A DNA stretch of 29,621 nt from Elysia marginata (taxonomy: Eukaryota; Mollusca; Gastropoda; Plakobranchidae). Under the pieces are notes generated by a model. That model ran no database searches, was not told the DNA's origin, and was given only the letters and a program-made list of their open reading frames with translations. Below, piece by piece: positions 18,481 to 28,849 of the stretch. The stretch covers positions 39,256 to 68,876 of the forward strand of contig BMAT01013001.1 of NCBI GenBank assembly GCA_019649035.1. The letters run 5' to 3'. Position numbers and translations under genes: made by a program. Each line of letters opens with the position of its first letter. Position 1 is the stretch's first letter.

Positions 18481-20176
18481 TCCTCAACAGGTCAACAGTT
18501 ATCAAAATACGAGAAACACTCAGGCGTGGAGGAAGGTGAATTGTTGAAAGCATTTGATTGTAGTTCTCACTGTGAAATTAAAAGCTGAAAGCCTCAAGTG
18601 TGAATGGAAATAGAACATGTGAGAGGAGAGAAACAAAGCAAAACAGACGCAGCAGGCCGATAAATTAAGATAGAAAACTGAAGGAGGCGAGAAAAGAAGT
18701 AATATGTGTTAACTGTGGATAAAAAAAGAATTAGAATAAAATTAGAAATGGGTTGATGTAAAACAAAAGATGGCGTTCAGTCTAAAAGTTGAAACTTGAA
18801 ACTAAATAAGGAATACGCGCAACAAAAACGCTAAGGAAAAAATGATGCCAAAATAGAAAGTCCAAAAAGTAGTAAATGTATAGCTTTGCTGTTTGGTACT
18901 TTGCTTACAGATTCAAATAAGTATTTTTACAACAGTCACTATAATACACTGCAAAAAAGTACGTTCTGCTTGCCGATTAATAAATCTAGACAAATATTTG
19001 TTGTAAATGCTTATCCACTACACACAGATCGTTTCTTACACTTGGCAACAAAATTCTCTCTTTTCCTGAACTAATCATAATTGTTAAAATATCACAAAGT
19101 AAAGAAGTATCAGTGTAAGAGCTATAATAGCTCAAAACCGGTCACGACTAGGAGCTCGTCAAAATTTTTGCTTCGGCAAAAAAATCCCGGCGCGTCTGGA
19201 TGGATAATTGGGCATCTAAATTGTCATTTTGGATCTACTCTGGCAATAAAAACCAGCATCTTCCGAGCTGGTGTCAGACTTATAAGCTTGTTGAGGGCGA
19301 GCCTGGACAGATGCTCGGCCCCAGGAACAGTGTGGAGGCGTGAACATGTCCAGGCCGCTGACGACCCATTAGGCGGAAGCCTTCTGCTCTGTTACTTCCG
19401 ATCATGTTTCACACAGACGGAAGATACCTACATCTACAGGAACACCCGTGGCAGGAAACATTCATCGTGACCTCATAGTTGAAAGTCGTGAAGACAAAGT
19501 CCATAATTCTAGAGGAATACCCGTATATAGCTTTAGAGCCAGTTCTAAAAATACATCCAAAGTAAAGGACGCGTATAAAGGTAAAAGGAAAAAAGGCTAT
19601 ATCGTGTCTTGTTAGATCGAGGTTTAGAAGGATTGAAATCCGGCAATAGAACATCATCATACATGAACAGAGATAAGGAGGAGAACAAACGGCTATAATT
19701 ACCTAGATTATCTGATTCCTAATGTCTTCCGGAGCTAGTTTGAAACAAACGCCGATTGTAAGGGACATGTGGAAAAAATGACCTGCATAACACAATTTTG
19801 AGTGAAGCAAAATTGTGTCAGAATTTGATCAAAGAACATGAATCATTTTCTTTCTTTCTTTTTTGAGCTTTAAAAATTATTTCCTTTCAATTTAAATTGC
19901 AGTGATGGGGCAGTGTAGTAGTAGTTTTTGTAAGAGATTACAAAGAATAGATTTTAAAACGCTTAGTCTGTCTCCAACTTGAAATCCTTGACCAATAACC
20001 GTTAGTGACAAGCACTTTTGGTAATGAATTTGCTTCGTAATCCTCTTGAATTGTTGATGACACATTCAATATACTTCCTATATCTAACCTTGAGAAATGT
20101 TTGCAATGACGTGAACTATTAGGAAAAGATTAACTGCAGTTATAATTTTAAAAAAAATCAGTCTATTTTCTTTTAG
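18481..20176. other. Mostly non-coding, with a GC-richer block at 19130-19480
   Basis: Purine-rich AT sequence at first, then a GC-richer block that is open in one plus frame (19081-19470). The translation is unrecognised and Ser/Arg-rich. A TTTTTGC-TTCG-GCAAAAA perfect hairpin lies at 19165-19182. The last 16 bases before 20177 (TCTATTTTCTTTTAG) form a strong splice acceptor. Confidence 0.35.
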
Positions 20177-20305
20177 TATCCAGTTCTTCGGTCAATTATC
20201 TGCCAGGTACCTGCATCAATTACCACCCAGTCTACTGTAGAGAACGGAGATGCAGCTTTGTATCTGATCAACAGGCGGCTAGTGAGACAAGAACGAGACC
20301 AGTAG
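20177..20305 (+). CDS. Candidate terminal coding exon, gene unknown
   Basis: Follows a strong acceptor tract (TCTATTTTCTTTTAG) and is open for 42 codons to TAG at 20303-20305. It starts YPVLRSIICQVPASI and ends GDAALYLINRRLVRQERDQ, a polar helical C-terminus. GC content is clearly above the flanks. A SINE begins 14 bp downstream, which fits insertion in a 3' untranslated region. The minus strand is also open here (ending DAGTWQIIDRRTGY), but its acceptor would lie inside the SINE tail, which is less likely for an old exon. No family is recognised, and strand assignment is moderate. Confidence 0.4.
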   Translation, partial: YPVLRSIICQVPASITTQSTVENGDAALYLINRRLVRQERDQ

Positions 20306-20318
20306 TTTCCTGAGGCTG

Positions 20319-20610
20319 TTGGTTGGTTGGTTGATTGAATTTTAACGTCTTTTATCAACTACAAGATATATCAGAGACGGCGCTTGGGACAATTGAAAGC
20401 CTGCTGCCACACTGTGATGTACGGAGCGCTGCATACACCATACCCAGTCACATTATCCTGACACCGGGCCGACCAGACTTAGCACTAAATCCATAATGCC
20501 AGACATCAGGCGGATCAGCTACTAATACCTTGGTTTGACTCGGCCGGGGATCGAACCCGTACCTCCCGATCTCTGAGCGAGTGTCTTTACCGCTAGGCCA
20601 CAGAGCCGGT
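20319..20610 (-). mobile_element. tRNA-derived SINE, copy 2
   Basis: Same family and orientation as 17213-17515. A box TGGCCTAGCGGTA at 20588-20600; B box GGTTCGATCCC at 20547-20557; shared body; tail with CAACCAACCAACC. It lacks about 14 bp near the B-box-distal side that copy 1 has. No convincing target duplication is seen, so it is older or its end is trimmed. Confidence 0.85.
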
Positions 20611-22435
20611 GCAACGTTATGCCAGCAAGGTGAACCAACTAATCCCCAACTGTCATTAACAATTCCAGCGGAACGGACTGGACTTTTATTATTTGAAAAT
20701 TTTGTATTGGAAATGAAGTAAAAGTAAACTAAATAATTGCTGGTGACGTGTAGATGAGCAAAAGTTGGCGATAGCAAAACTTTTGGTAGCTGTGGAGTTT
20801 GGCCTTCGGAGATTTCGATTTTCTCACCTTTTATGCGGAGCTAGAATTCATCAGATTAAATTGAGAAAAATGTCTAATTTAATAAAAAAAGGTCATTTAT
20901 AGAACTCAAATTTTCTTTTAAATTTAATTGATGTAAATTGTAGATTTTCTTGGTTTATCAAATTGAAACGTTTTGGACTAAAACTAAAACTGTTGAGCAT
21001 GTATCTGTATGAAGTGCTAACAGTAAGATTTAAACTCTGTTAAGTCTCACATGGACCCTCTTCAACTCGCTTCTTCTAAGCTAAGCTTTTAAATGTTCTT
21101 TCGTATCACAAACAGAACTAATGTAACAGCTTGGGCGTGTGCCATGAGATGGGTTCGTTCATTTGTGACCTCTGCAGTCACAGCGAGGCCAAACGAAATT
21201 TCGGTTCCTTTAACTTTGAACTGTTTGTTATTCTCTGTGTTTGAGACTTTATTGTTATTGCTTTAATCGTGTCAACCACAGGGAATAACTGTACATAAGT
21301 TCGCTGACAATATAACAAGTGTAAAGTCATAACAAGTCTCCAAGCAAATCTTGTGCACTTTGTCCATCATTTGACCAACCAATCATATGATGCTCGCTTG
21401 AGATTAAATTGATGCACACAGAAAGTATCTGTCCGGTGAAACCTAAGCTGTAGAAATTCACTTAACGTTTTAACCGACCAAGGAGCAAATCTCAATGATG
21501 ATAAAAAAAAAATCCCTTCCACTATAAGGGCTACATTTTAAATCGAGACACGTGGAATGTTATACATCATATAACTTACAAAATGACGTTCAGGATAGAT
21601 CGCATATGATAAATTACTTCCCATAAGTTTCAGCTCGGTTGTGTTCACCTCTGGAACTGAACACGCACAGACATTCTAAATGCGTGCCGATCAGTCCCAC
21701 AGCTCACAAGATTAGCTATTTTTCATTTTCTAGTACAAGCAGCATAAACTTGCTAGTTCGACTTATACGAAAACTTCACGAAGAGAAATAGACTGCTAAA
21801 GAATCCCAAAAGACTAGATCTATTTCAAAGTATTACCACACAATTTTACTATAAATAGAACAAAATCTTATAGAAAAGACCTAATATTTTTGTGATACGT
21901 GTTACTCCTACGGCTGCTTAGTGCCAACCGCTACAGGGGTGGGGTGGCAGCAAAATCAGAGCTGACACTGTAAGGGTTAAAATAAACAAGCATTTCTCGT
22001 GGTAAATGAACACCTCATCAGACAATCATCTTTATGTATCTTATTATTTTTTTGTTTCCAATAGTTGCAGTAAGATACCTAATTGAAATCTGTCTTTATC
22101 AAAACTAAGGCGAATATTATCGGAGGATTTCATAAAGCGCACTGTGAAACAACTGTACATGTAGCAGTACACACTGCCGTGGCAGGGATGATCAGCCCAA
22201 GGTCCACACCTCACCCGCTGTCAACTCTTTGCTGCGGTCGCTACGCTAATTACCGGACCAGCTGCTAACGTTAACGACGGAAAGAGTTGTGACGCATTTT
22301 GTGGATTTGTGAACAATGAGATACGAGCAATACACAGCATCGATCTAGATATAGGTGATCTTTTCCCTTGTGCTTTCTAGTTCGGTTAGATACATTTTTT
22401 GTTAGTTTAATGAGTACGATATGATATTTTAAACA
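20611..22435. other. Non-coding stretch
   Basis: No supported gene. The plus frame at 22083-22268 includes a short GC-rich patch but no splice or start support. Confidence 0.45.
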
Positions 22436-22438
22436 TCG

Positions 22439-22735
22439 TGGTCTATTTGTCGACGCTCGGCTTTTGAACCGAGAGGTCCAGACATCGAGTCCTGTTTTCG
22501 GCAGATCAACGTTTAGTCCTTGAAAAAGGCTAATAGCACACATTTCTTCGCCTCCTCCACGCGTTAAAGGAGTACCCGATTATAGACAGTGAAAGATCTT
22601 GTCAGAATGCTAGAGTGATGCGCTTTATTCATTGTGAGTTCAGAAGGTATTTTGGTTAGTAGTGGCTTGTCGGGGAAGCCAAGTAAAGCACATAGAGCAT
22701 ATAGTTGGATTAGGCGTTATATAAAACGCTTTTTA
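22439..22735 (+). mobile_element. Second type of tRNA-derived SINE
   Basis: The head reads TGGTCTATTTGTCGACGCTC (A-box-like, 22439) with GCTCGGCTTTTGAACCGAG forming an anticodon-arm-like stem. A worn B box follows (ACATCGAGTCC, 22482-22492). The far end carries AAGTAAAGCACATAGAGC (from 22681) and TTAGGCGTTATATAAAACGC (22710-22729). As I recall, a GTAAAGC...AGAGC...GGCGCTATATAAA tail is shared by many animal SINEs. The B box has decayed, so this copy is probably old. Confidence 0.6.
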
Positions 22736-22739
22736 CTTA

Positions 22740-24425
22740 CAGTATTGAAAAAAAAATTATATCTCCTTCTTATAACATGTTTGGTGAGACATCTTAGACT
22801 AATTTAAATCTTTGAATAGATTGGAATGCTACAAATAGACTTAAGAGAGTACTTCCCCATTCCAAAGGGGCCTATCCAACGTCACTATAGGACAAAAAAT
22901 ATTAAACTCCATCCTGTGTTATGGTGACGCTGTTAGTTGTTGATTCGATATTCTATCCTCAGGTGCCGCTTAAATAATGTACAAAGAGAAGAGATAAACG
23001 AAATGAGAGGATCAGAGAGAGATAGAGAGAGAGAGAGACAAAAGGAAAGAGAGAGGGCAGGGGGTTCAAGCCAGACCTAAGGATGATATTTATAAGTATC
23101 CGCAGTATTTCTGCTTCATATGGTTATAATCTATGGGGTCTTTTTTATTGAGGTTAAAAGCACAGGTGTAAATTTGGTGGAACAAGGGTATGGGCCGTCA
23201 CCTGTTTTGCGCAATTTTATTGTACTGAATTAAAAAGTAGTTAGGCTTAAATCCTACATAAATTTCTATCGGACTTCTTGTTTGGTCAAACTGAGATTGA
23301 CAAGAAGATCCACTGTAGTCGATCTCGACACTATCTCCAATCTCTCCAGCTTAGTTCAAGATTTGGTTTTTTTTTCAATGAAGTATTTTTTATTGTTCCT
23401 ATTCTTTGCACATAGATCAAAACTTTTACTGGAAAGCAAACTGTCAATTTTTTTTTTATTTTAAGATTATGTTAAACAAACTCAATATCTTGCTTTGTTT
23501 TTTACTTAGAAACACCATTTTCTCCCAAAACGGCCTTAGTTTAGAACGAAGAGCCCAAACTCTGGAAAAAAGGATATAAAGACTAAGAAGAAAAAACTCA
23601 CCGTTTTTCTTGTCCCTTTCCTAATTTTTTTAAAGAATCACTTATAACTCTTTTTGCCAGGAAGCCTTTCATAAAGATACAAAAAATGAACATGAGGCTC
23701 TTTACATTTTTTCACCGTTTTATTACCTTCACAGACATTGCTATAATACAGTTTTCTTACAATGACTAATACATGTTTTTCTTTCTATCTTGAAAAACAC
23801 GAGTTTTTAACTGAAGTGATAAACAATATCTATTGAATCTGTAATATGATAAATCAAAATACAGCACAATGTGAGGAGTATGGGAGGAATATTGATCATT
23901 TGAAAACACAAAAACATACATAAGCTCAAAATGAATAATGATTTTTTCTTAAAATCAATGTACACACATCTCAAGATTCAGAACTTTGAAATAGATCTGT
24001 AATAATTTCCCCATGATCAATGACAAGAAATGTAGATGAAGTTCGACTTTTAGTGTTTTAATGCAATTGGAAAATGAGCAACATAAACAACTCAACTCCA
24101 TAACTGTCAACAGAAAACAACAGCGTCTTATCGACCAAAGCATACACACAAATTTAGTCATAAAATTGTATCAGTTTGAAAATCTACAACAAGAAATTTA
24201 TTTCAGAGCAAGTTGTAAACGACAGAACTATATTACTTAACGGCTTGTAAAACTTGAGGTATGTATTGAACTTCATTCACATTTAAGGTTTTTAGAAATA
24301 GCTATTAGTTGCCCATAGTTAAGTTTCTTTATAAAATGTTCCTCCCTTCCTCTGTCTATTACAATTTTAATCTTCCTCAATGTTTCCCTCTGTCAATCTG
24401 GGTATATTGCTATCTCTTTCGGTCT
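22740..24425. other. Non-coding stretch
   Basis: AT-rich. Includes the GA tract listed separately. Small plus (23282-23464) and minus (24161-23955) frames are unsupported. Confidence 0.45.
22993..23056. repeat. GA-rich simple repeat
   Basis: GAGAGAGATAGAGAGAGAGA-type purine tract. Confidence 0.85.
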
Positions 24426-24429
24426 TTGT

Positions 24430-24765
24430 CGCTTTCCTGTCTCTTCTTATCTCTTTCTCTCTGTCTCTGTCACTCTGTTTCTCTCTCTTCTCTCTGCCTC
24501 TGTCACTCTGTTTCTCTCTATTTCTCTCTCTTTCTCTTTGCCTCTGTCACTCTTTTTCTCTCTATTTCTCTCTCTTTCTCTCTCTATTTCTCTCTCTTTC
24601 TCTTTGCCTCTGTCACTCTGTTTCTCTTTATTTCTCTCTCTTTCTCTCTGCCTCTGTCACTCTGTTTCTCTCTATTTCTCTCTCTTTCTCTCTGCCTCTG
24701 TCACTCTGTTTCTCTCTATTTCTCTCTCTTTCTCTCTGCCTCTACTCTGTCGTGCACTCTGTGTG
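24430..24765. repeat. Pyrimidine minisatellite, 44-bp unit
   Basis: The marker GCCTCTG recurs at 24496, 24540, 24606, 24650, 24694 and 24738, a 44-bp period with one 66-bp interval (44 plus a 22-bp internal duplication). Each unit joins three TTTCTCTCT decamers to CCTCTGTCACTCTG. Because no TAA/TAG/TGA arises, all three plus frames are open and give Ser/Leu/Phe-rich nonsense proteins. Confidence 0.95.
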
Positions 24766-24789
24766 TCAGTGTCCTTTTCTAATTCTCTA

Positions 24790-25940
24790 TCTTTCTCGAG
24801 TTTCACTCTCGATGTAAGAAAATCCTCTCACATCATTTAAAGAGTCGAAAATTAAAATTAAAATGCATGATGTAGGTGTAGACGATTCATAATTATGTAC
24901 ACCAAGAGGTAGAGATTTTGCCTCTAAATTAATCTTTCAGGTCTGAGGATCAAACCTTCCAAAGAATTGAGCAAGATAATTAACAAGAGCACATAAAAAC
25001 AATTAATGGCATGTACCTACATCAGTTGAAATTGTAAAACTGTTAAAACGACATGTATTTATGGACTTAATGAATTTGTTGGTATCGTTTAAACAGTGGA
25101 TCTACAAAGAGACCATAAACACCATGTATTACCTTAGCGCAAGCTAGCGCAAGCTATCAATATCTCAGTAATATTTCAGTATCTACGAGCTGGCTAGAGA
25201 GAGGTTTATTTGGTTGAATGGAAACCTTACAGAGGCTCGAATCAGACACATTTCGAATAAACTTTTACTCATTAAATCTTTAAAATAATGGTGAGCAAGG
25301 TTTTCTGTGGTTTTTACACCTTGCTTCAAGCGCTGTCTTCCAGCATAGCTAACATTTGTTTACATTTTTTAATCTATTAAATGCCTAAATTATAAATGAT
25401 ATTTCTTCTTCAGTGAGCTGTTAAGATCTCTTTCAGTCTTTAGACGAAATACAATACAGCGCTCCAATACAAGGGCAAGAAAAATTTGCCTTAGAAATGC
25501 CTATGTTTGACAGATTAATATAAACATGACAATAGAAAGAATCTTAACAATAAAAGTGTAAAGGTGCTTGAACCTAATAGATCAATCGTGTGTTGGTAAA
25601 GTAGAACAAACACCGCTTAACTTTGTAAAGATTACATTCAAATACAAATAATTAAGACGAAAAATGATAAAGTAGTCAAAGGTACACCCTTACTTCATAG
25701 CAAAACATTTCCCATGTATAAAGGCATAAAGGACGAATACTTTGTACGAAATAACATTTTATTTACATTACTTAACAATGTACTACCTTGGTTCAGTTAG
25801 GCCAGAGATTACTAAGTAATTCAATAATCTCTGGTTAGGCGAGGACAAGTGAAATTATTTCGATACATTCAAGATGTAATGTCTTCCTGATTTTTTTCAC
25901 AAATCGTGTGAATGCTTGGGCTAAGTGTATTAAAGATTTA
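24790..25940. other. Non-coding stretch with one nested hairpin
   Basis: No gene. CCAGAGATTA (25802-25811) and TAATCTCTGG (25825-25834) form a perfect 10-bp inverted repeat with a 13-base loop. Confidence 0.45.
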
Positions 25941-25954
25941 ATACTTCAGGATTG

Positions 25955-26045
25955 TGTGAGCACTGACTTGGCCACAGATACCGGAGGGTTTTAGTATTCT
26001 CGGGTCGAATCCACACTGGCGAAGGCTGGGAGTTTTGTTTTACTG
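25955..26045 (+). mobile_element. Degraded SINE fragment
   Basis: CTCGGGTCGAATCCACACTG followed by GCGAAGGCTGGGAGTTTT. This resembles the head of a common gastropod SINE, in which a tRNA B box (GGTTCGAATCC) runs into TGGTGAAGACTGGGATTTT. The A-box side is too worn to place. Confidence 0.4.
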
Positions 26046-26343
26046 CACCCTGCTTTCTTTAAGATCATTTTGCACTAGACAGCGCGCTTAATTATCAAGA
26101 GAAGAATACGGTCCAAAATCTTCATAAACTCTATCATTTCTTTTGTTTAGAGAGTTTGCAACTGTCGTCGGATTATTAACAAAGATAAAGATTTAATATT
26201 TTTCAATTAAAAGAAGTTTGGCATTGATGCAATAGAATCCGCATTTGCACTGTATTGTGGACAACGCGGTTATTTTCTCAGCGTATCAATAGTAAGAATT
26301 ATCAATGACATAACATTTGAATTGTAACATATTTTAAATGAAC

Positions 26344-26349
26344 TTTATT
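26344..26349 (-). terminator. Candidate polyadenylation signal AATAAA
   Basis: AATAAA on the minus strand about 420 bp past the stop of the minus-strand gene. A second AATAAA at 26578-26583 would give a shorter 3' untranslated region. Confidence 0.4.
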
Positions 26350-26765
26350 ACACTATCTTTACTATACCAAGCTCCAAAAATTATGGCGAGTGTGCAAGTA
26401 CACTGAAATGCACAAACCAATGCGACATATAAAAAACAAGCGACGCACCTACTCCGCCTGCAAGCAACAAAAAAAGGAAACTTCTTTTTGTCACATCTTG
26501 TCTTCAACACTTCTTCCCACTGGCAGAATATCAGCCAAACTGTGCGATATGTATGTAAGTGTGATTTTTTAAAGCAGTTTATTGTGGTATTCTCCATGTA
26601 ACGCCACAAACCATCATCTGCGTTATAATCATCAATGGAGACTTTAGGTCATGTTTCTCAGTTTTCTAATAGCTCTCCACATCAGCTCTACTGTCAACCT
26701 CTGCGACGTAAAACACCCGCCCTCCTTCACGTTCTCCTACTAGTCTACGGGTGTCTGCTATCGTT
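26350..26765 (-). other. Presumed 3' untranslated region
   Basis: Lies between the stop codon at 26766 and the poly(A) signals. A Cys-rich hydrophobic frame (26609-26334) is open but starts in untranslated sequence and is probably chance. Confidence 0.4.
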
Positions 26766-26968
26766 CTAGACGTCTTGGGTCGGAGAGACGATCTGATGGA
26801 ACGGGAACTTTATAGGACTTGTGGCTGGCGGCGTGTGACGCGTGGCTGTGGATGAGGACGTGTGGTGTGTGACTGGAGGACTGCTACGTGACGTGCTATA
26901 CGGGTCGTAGGTCTCACGTCGTGCTGGAGCACGCTCAGGGGAGGAAGACGTCTCCGTAACGGCATGAC
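26766..26968 (-). CDS. Last exon of a putative membrane protein: Ser/Thr/Pro-rich cytoplasmic tail
   Basis: Follows acceptor CTAACCTGTAG and runs 203 bp to TAG (26766-26768), giving 66 residues after a split Gly codon. The peptide starts HAVTETSSSPERAPARR, is dominated by Ser, Thr, Pro and His in the middle (PPVTHHTSSSTATRHTPP), and ends FPFHQIVSPTQDV. It enters in phase 1, exactly matching the phase-1 exit of the exon at 27943-28026. GC content is about 55%, far above the flanking introns. It is probably an unstructured, phosphorylatable intracellular tail. The gene family cannot be named because the extracellular exons are outside the window. Confidence 0.68.
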
Positions 26969-27418
26969 CTACAGGTTAGGAATAGAAAGCATCGTGTAAT
27001 GATTATAAAGAAAAAACTCATCTGCAACTTTCCACTAAAACTTTTAAAACTTGTAAATAGTATCTAAGATTTTTAAAAACTTGATTTTAATGTATGAGAT
27101 AGGTTGGCAAGATTAAAGTATCGAAATAAACTACAGCTGAAGAGATCGTAGGCCCTGAGATCATCGTTAATGATGGACTGTGCTTGTAAAAATTTCAATC
27201 AATTAATCAAAGCAACTTTCCACAGCTCGGCTACAAAGTTCCCCCCGGTTAGGTGAATGGTCGCAGAGTGTTTTAGAATTATGAAGACACCATTAATTCG
27301 AGTAGCATCGCTGCAATGAAGATGTTTTGTATGATGTAATAGTTTTACAGATGCATCATCATAAATTATGTATCACGAGGTGTCCTCGATGACTGGCGGA
27401 GGACTCAGTTTTTTAAAC

Positions 27419-27487
27419 CTGCGGCTTGATCGATATGCTTATCAAGACAGAAAGCTCTCATATCAAGTTTTAGAGAATAAACAGCAT
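27419..27487 (-). CDS. Possible cassette exon of the same gene
   Basis: Acceptor TGTTTCCTTTCCTCAG is strong. The donor GCAG|GTTTAA is weak. The 69-bp block is open in phase 1 and leaves in phase 1, so it could be included or skipped between the exons at 27943-28026 and 26766-26968 without changing frame (reads AVYSLKLDMRAF...). Weak donor and lack of composition bias make this uncertain. Confidence 0.25.
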
Positions 27488-27942
27488 CTGAGGAAAGGAA
27501 ACACTTCCAGGCAAGCACCACTTGCTCTCAGTTCTTTTCAGATGTCTAAATGTTAATCCAGATGTATCAGGCACTGCTACCCTTTAACTTAGTTTTCTGA
27601 AATACGTTGTTTTCCATGGATTTGACAGAATCTAAGCTTTTAAAACGAAATTACTTTTACCTATAATTTTCCCCATCCTAAATATTATCGTTATGAAAAA
27701 AATTGCATTCTGAAGAAAAAGTATGTAACACGGATATTAGCAATTAATGAACTCAATTTGTTAATGTATCTATGAGTGGCAAGTTTCAAATGTCGCAACA
27801 CCAAAACAATACCGCTAAAGTTAAAACAAATAAAATTTTTGCTTTTTGTTACATCATAGGTTGCAGTCCTGATAGTTGTAACAATATGAGAAACACAGCC
27901 ATCAGTTGAAGGTTGTGCATCAATAATTATGAGTGCAGTTAC

Positions 27943-28026
27943 CTGGTTTTCTCTCTCGCTCTGGCTGTGATAGGATTGAAGCGTTGGCAGTCGGTTGCTC
28001 GCTCGCACTGTCATGTGGACCAGCGT
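27943..28026 (-). CDS. Internal exon of the putative membrane protein tail
   Basis: 84 bp between acceptor TTCACCTCCCTAG and donor CCAG|GTAACT. Phase 1 at both ends. Encodes a split Asp codon and then AGPHDSASEQPTANA and ILSQPERERKP, a hydrophilic disordered stretch. Joins in frame with 28279-28425 upstream and 26766-26968 downstream. Confidence 0.68.
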
Positions 28027-28278
28027 CTAGGGAGGTGAACCGAACAGATGGAACGGGTGAGAATTAATAAGCAATCAAGCATCACTGAGATTCCAGCAAG
28101 GTGTTTTGATAAGTCTAGATTTTATAACTGCAAATTGGTTTTATTTACCCTTGATACGTTTTCTGCAATCACAAAGCCTTGATAGTAAGCTACAGTAATA
28201 TTATTTCTTTATTTATGACTTATGTTGTTCAAAACTATTCGTAGTCAGACTGTATAAGTTTCCTTATAGAATAGCTAC

Positions 28279-28425
28279 CTTGGGTATTTCTAACGACAGG
28301 TTCAGGACTGGACTCAGCACGATCTCTCTCTGTCTTCTCCAGGTCCTTGCCTGGCTCTGACGTCACGTTCTCTGATGACCCTTGGATGCCTTTCTTAAGA
28401 CGCCGAAAGCGACGTTGAAAGAATG
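28279..28425 (-). CDS. Internal exon: end of transmembrane segment and basic juxtamembrane region
   Basis: 147 bp between acceptor TCCATCTTTCCGCAG and donor CCAAG|GTAGCT, phase 1 at both ends. Encodes FFQRRFRRLKKGIQG, a strongly basic stretch typical of a stop-transfer signal just inside the membrane. A charged Glu/Lys/Ser-rich segment (PGKDLEKTERDRAESSPEP) follows. An alternative acceptor at 28480-28481 (TTTACTTAACAG) would extend the exon by 54 bp (to 28479), still phase 1, and would replace the preceding residues with a different hydrophobic stretch (AIVLYLQVTL). Either way the orientation is extracellular N-terminus, cytoplasmic C-terminus, if the protein is membrane-bound. Function unknown. 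Confidence 0.68.
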
Positions 28426-28543
28426 CTGCGGAAAGATGGACAGAGCGCAAAGTTACTTGGAGGTATAATACAATAGCAGCTGTTAAGTAAACAAATGTTA
28501 CCATGGTTCAAGTGGTGGATGAAATAAAGCGAGTAAAAAATAC

Positions 28544-28605
28544 CTGATAAGAGAATTGCAGCAGTATATAGAGCAGAGTCAACATGTGAGAAAGGAAAGA
28601 TGGGA
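28544..28605 (-). CDS. Candidate upstream exon: transmembrane segment
   Basis: 62 bp after acceptor ACTATCTTCTTAG, ending TATCAG|GTATTT. It enters in phase 2 and leaves in phase 1, fitting the next exon. Encodes PIFPFSHVDSALYTAAILLS, which with the following AFF makes a short, moderately hydrophobic helix before the basic RRFRRLKK stretch. The donor is only fair, and the segment could instead be an intronic pyrimidine tract, so this exon is less certain than the three downstream. Further exons were not found to 29621. Confidence 0.4.
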
Positions 28606-28626
28606 CTAAGAAGATAGTTGTACTAA

Positions 28627-28848
28627 TTGAGAAATCTTAAACAACAGAGGCGAGTCAGAAGAAGCTGTCAATACACAGTTAGACTAAGAACAGCAGTGGA
28701 GGCTCTAAAGGACGTCATAAGGTTGAGTGAAATTTTAAACAATTTAGGAAAAGGAGACCACAACCTCAAATATAATGAAGAGCTGACAAGCCAGATAGAA
28801 CAATACAACAGTCACAAGGCCCAAACCTATATTAGATTAGACTGGTAA
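28627..28848 (+). CDS. Unrecognised ORF, opposite strand to the membrane gene
   Basis: 73 codons, strongly purine-rich at first codon positions and rich in charged residues, reading like a helical protein (RTAVEALKDVIRLSEILNNL then GKGDHNLKYNEELTSQIEQY). The ATG context is not distinctive. CTTAAACAACAG|AGG at 28647 could be an acceptor, and CTG|GTAAAA near the end could be a donor. It may be an exon of an opposite-strand gene, a retroposed fragment, or chance. No family recognised. Confidence 0.3.
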   Translation: MRNLKQQRRVRRSCQYTVRLRTAVEALKDVIRLSEILNNLGKGDHNLKYNEELTSQIEQYNSHKAQTYIRLDW

Positions 28849-28849
28849 A

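Noticed and set aside
19081-19470. Plus ORF of 129 codons
   Set aside because: Part is AT-rich with no start context; no recognised motif and no clear splice sites at its ends.
20448-20777. Minus-strand ORF of 109 codons
   Set aside because: Its second half is the SINE body read through; the first half has no support.
24309-24840. Three plus-strand ORFs of 100-157 codons
   Set aside because: They are Ser/Leu/Phe readings of the pyrimidine minisatellite in all three frames.
26334-26609. Cys-rich hydrophobic minus ORF of 91 codons
   Set aside because: It lies past the stop of the minus-strand gene in what is probably its 3' untranslated region and has no splice or homology support.
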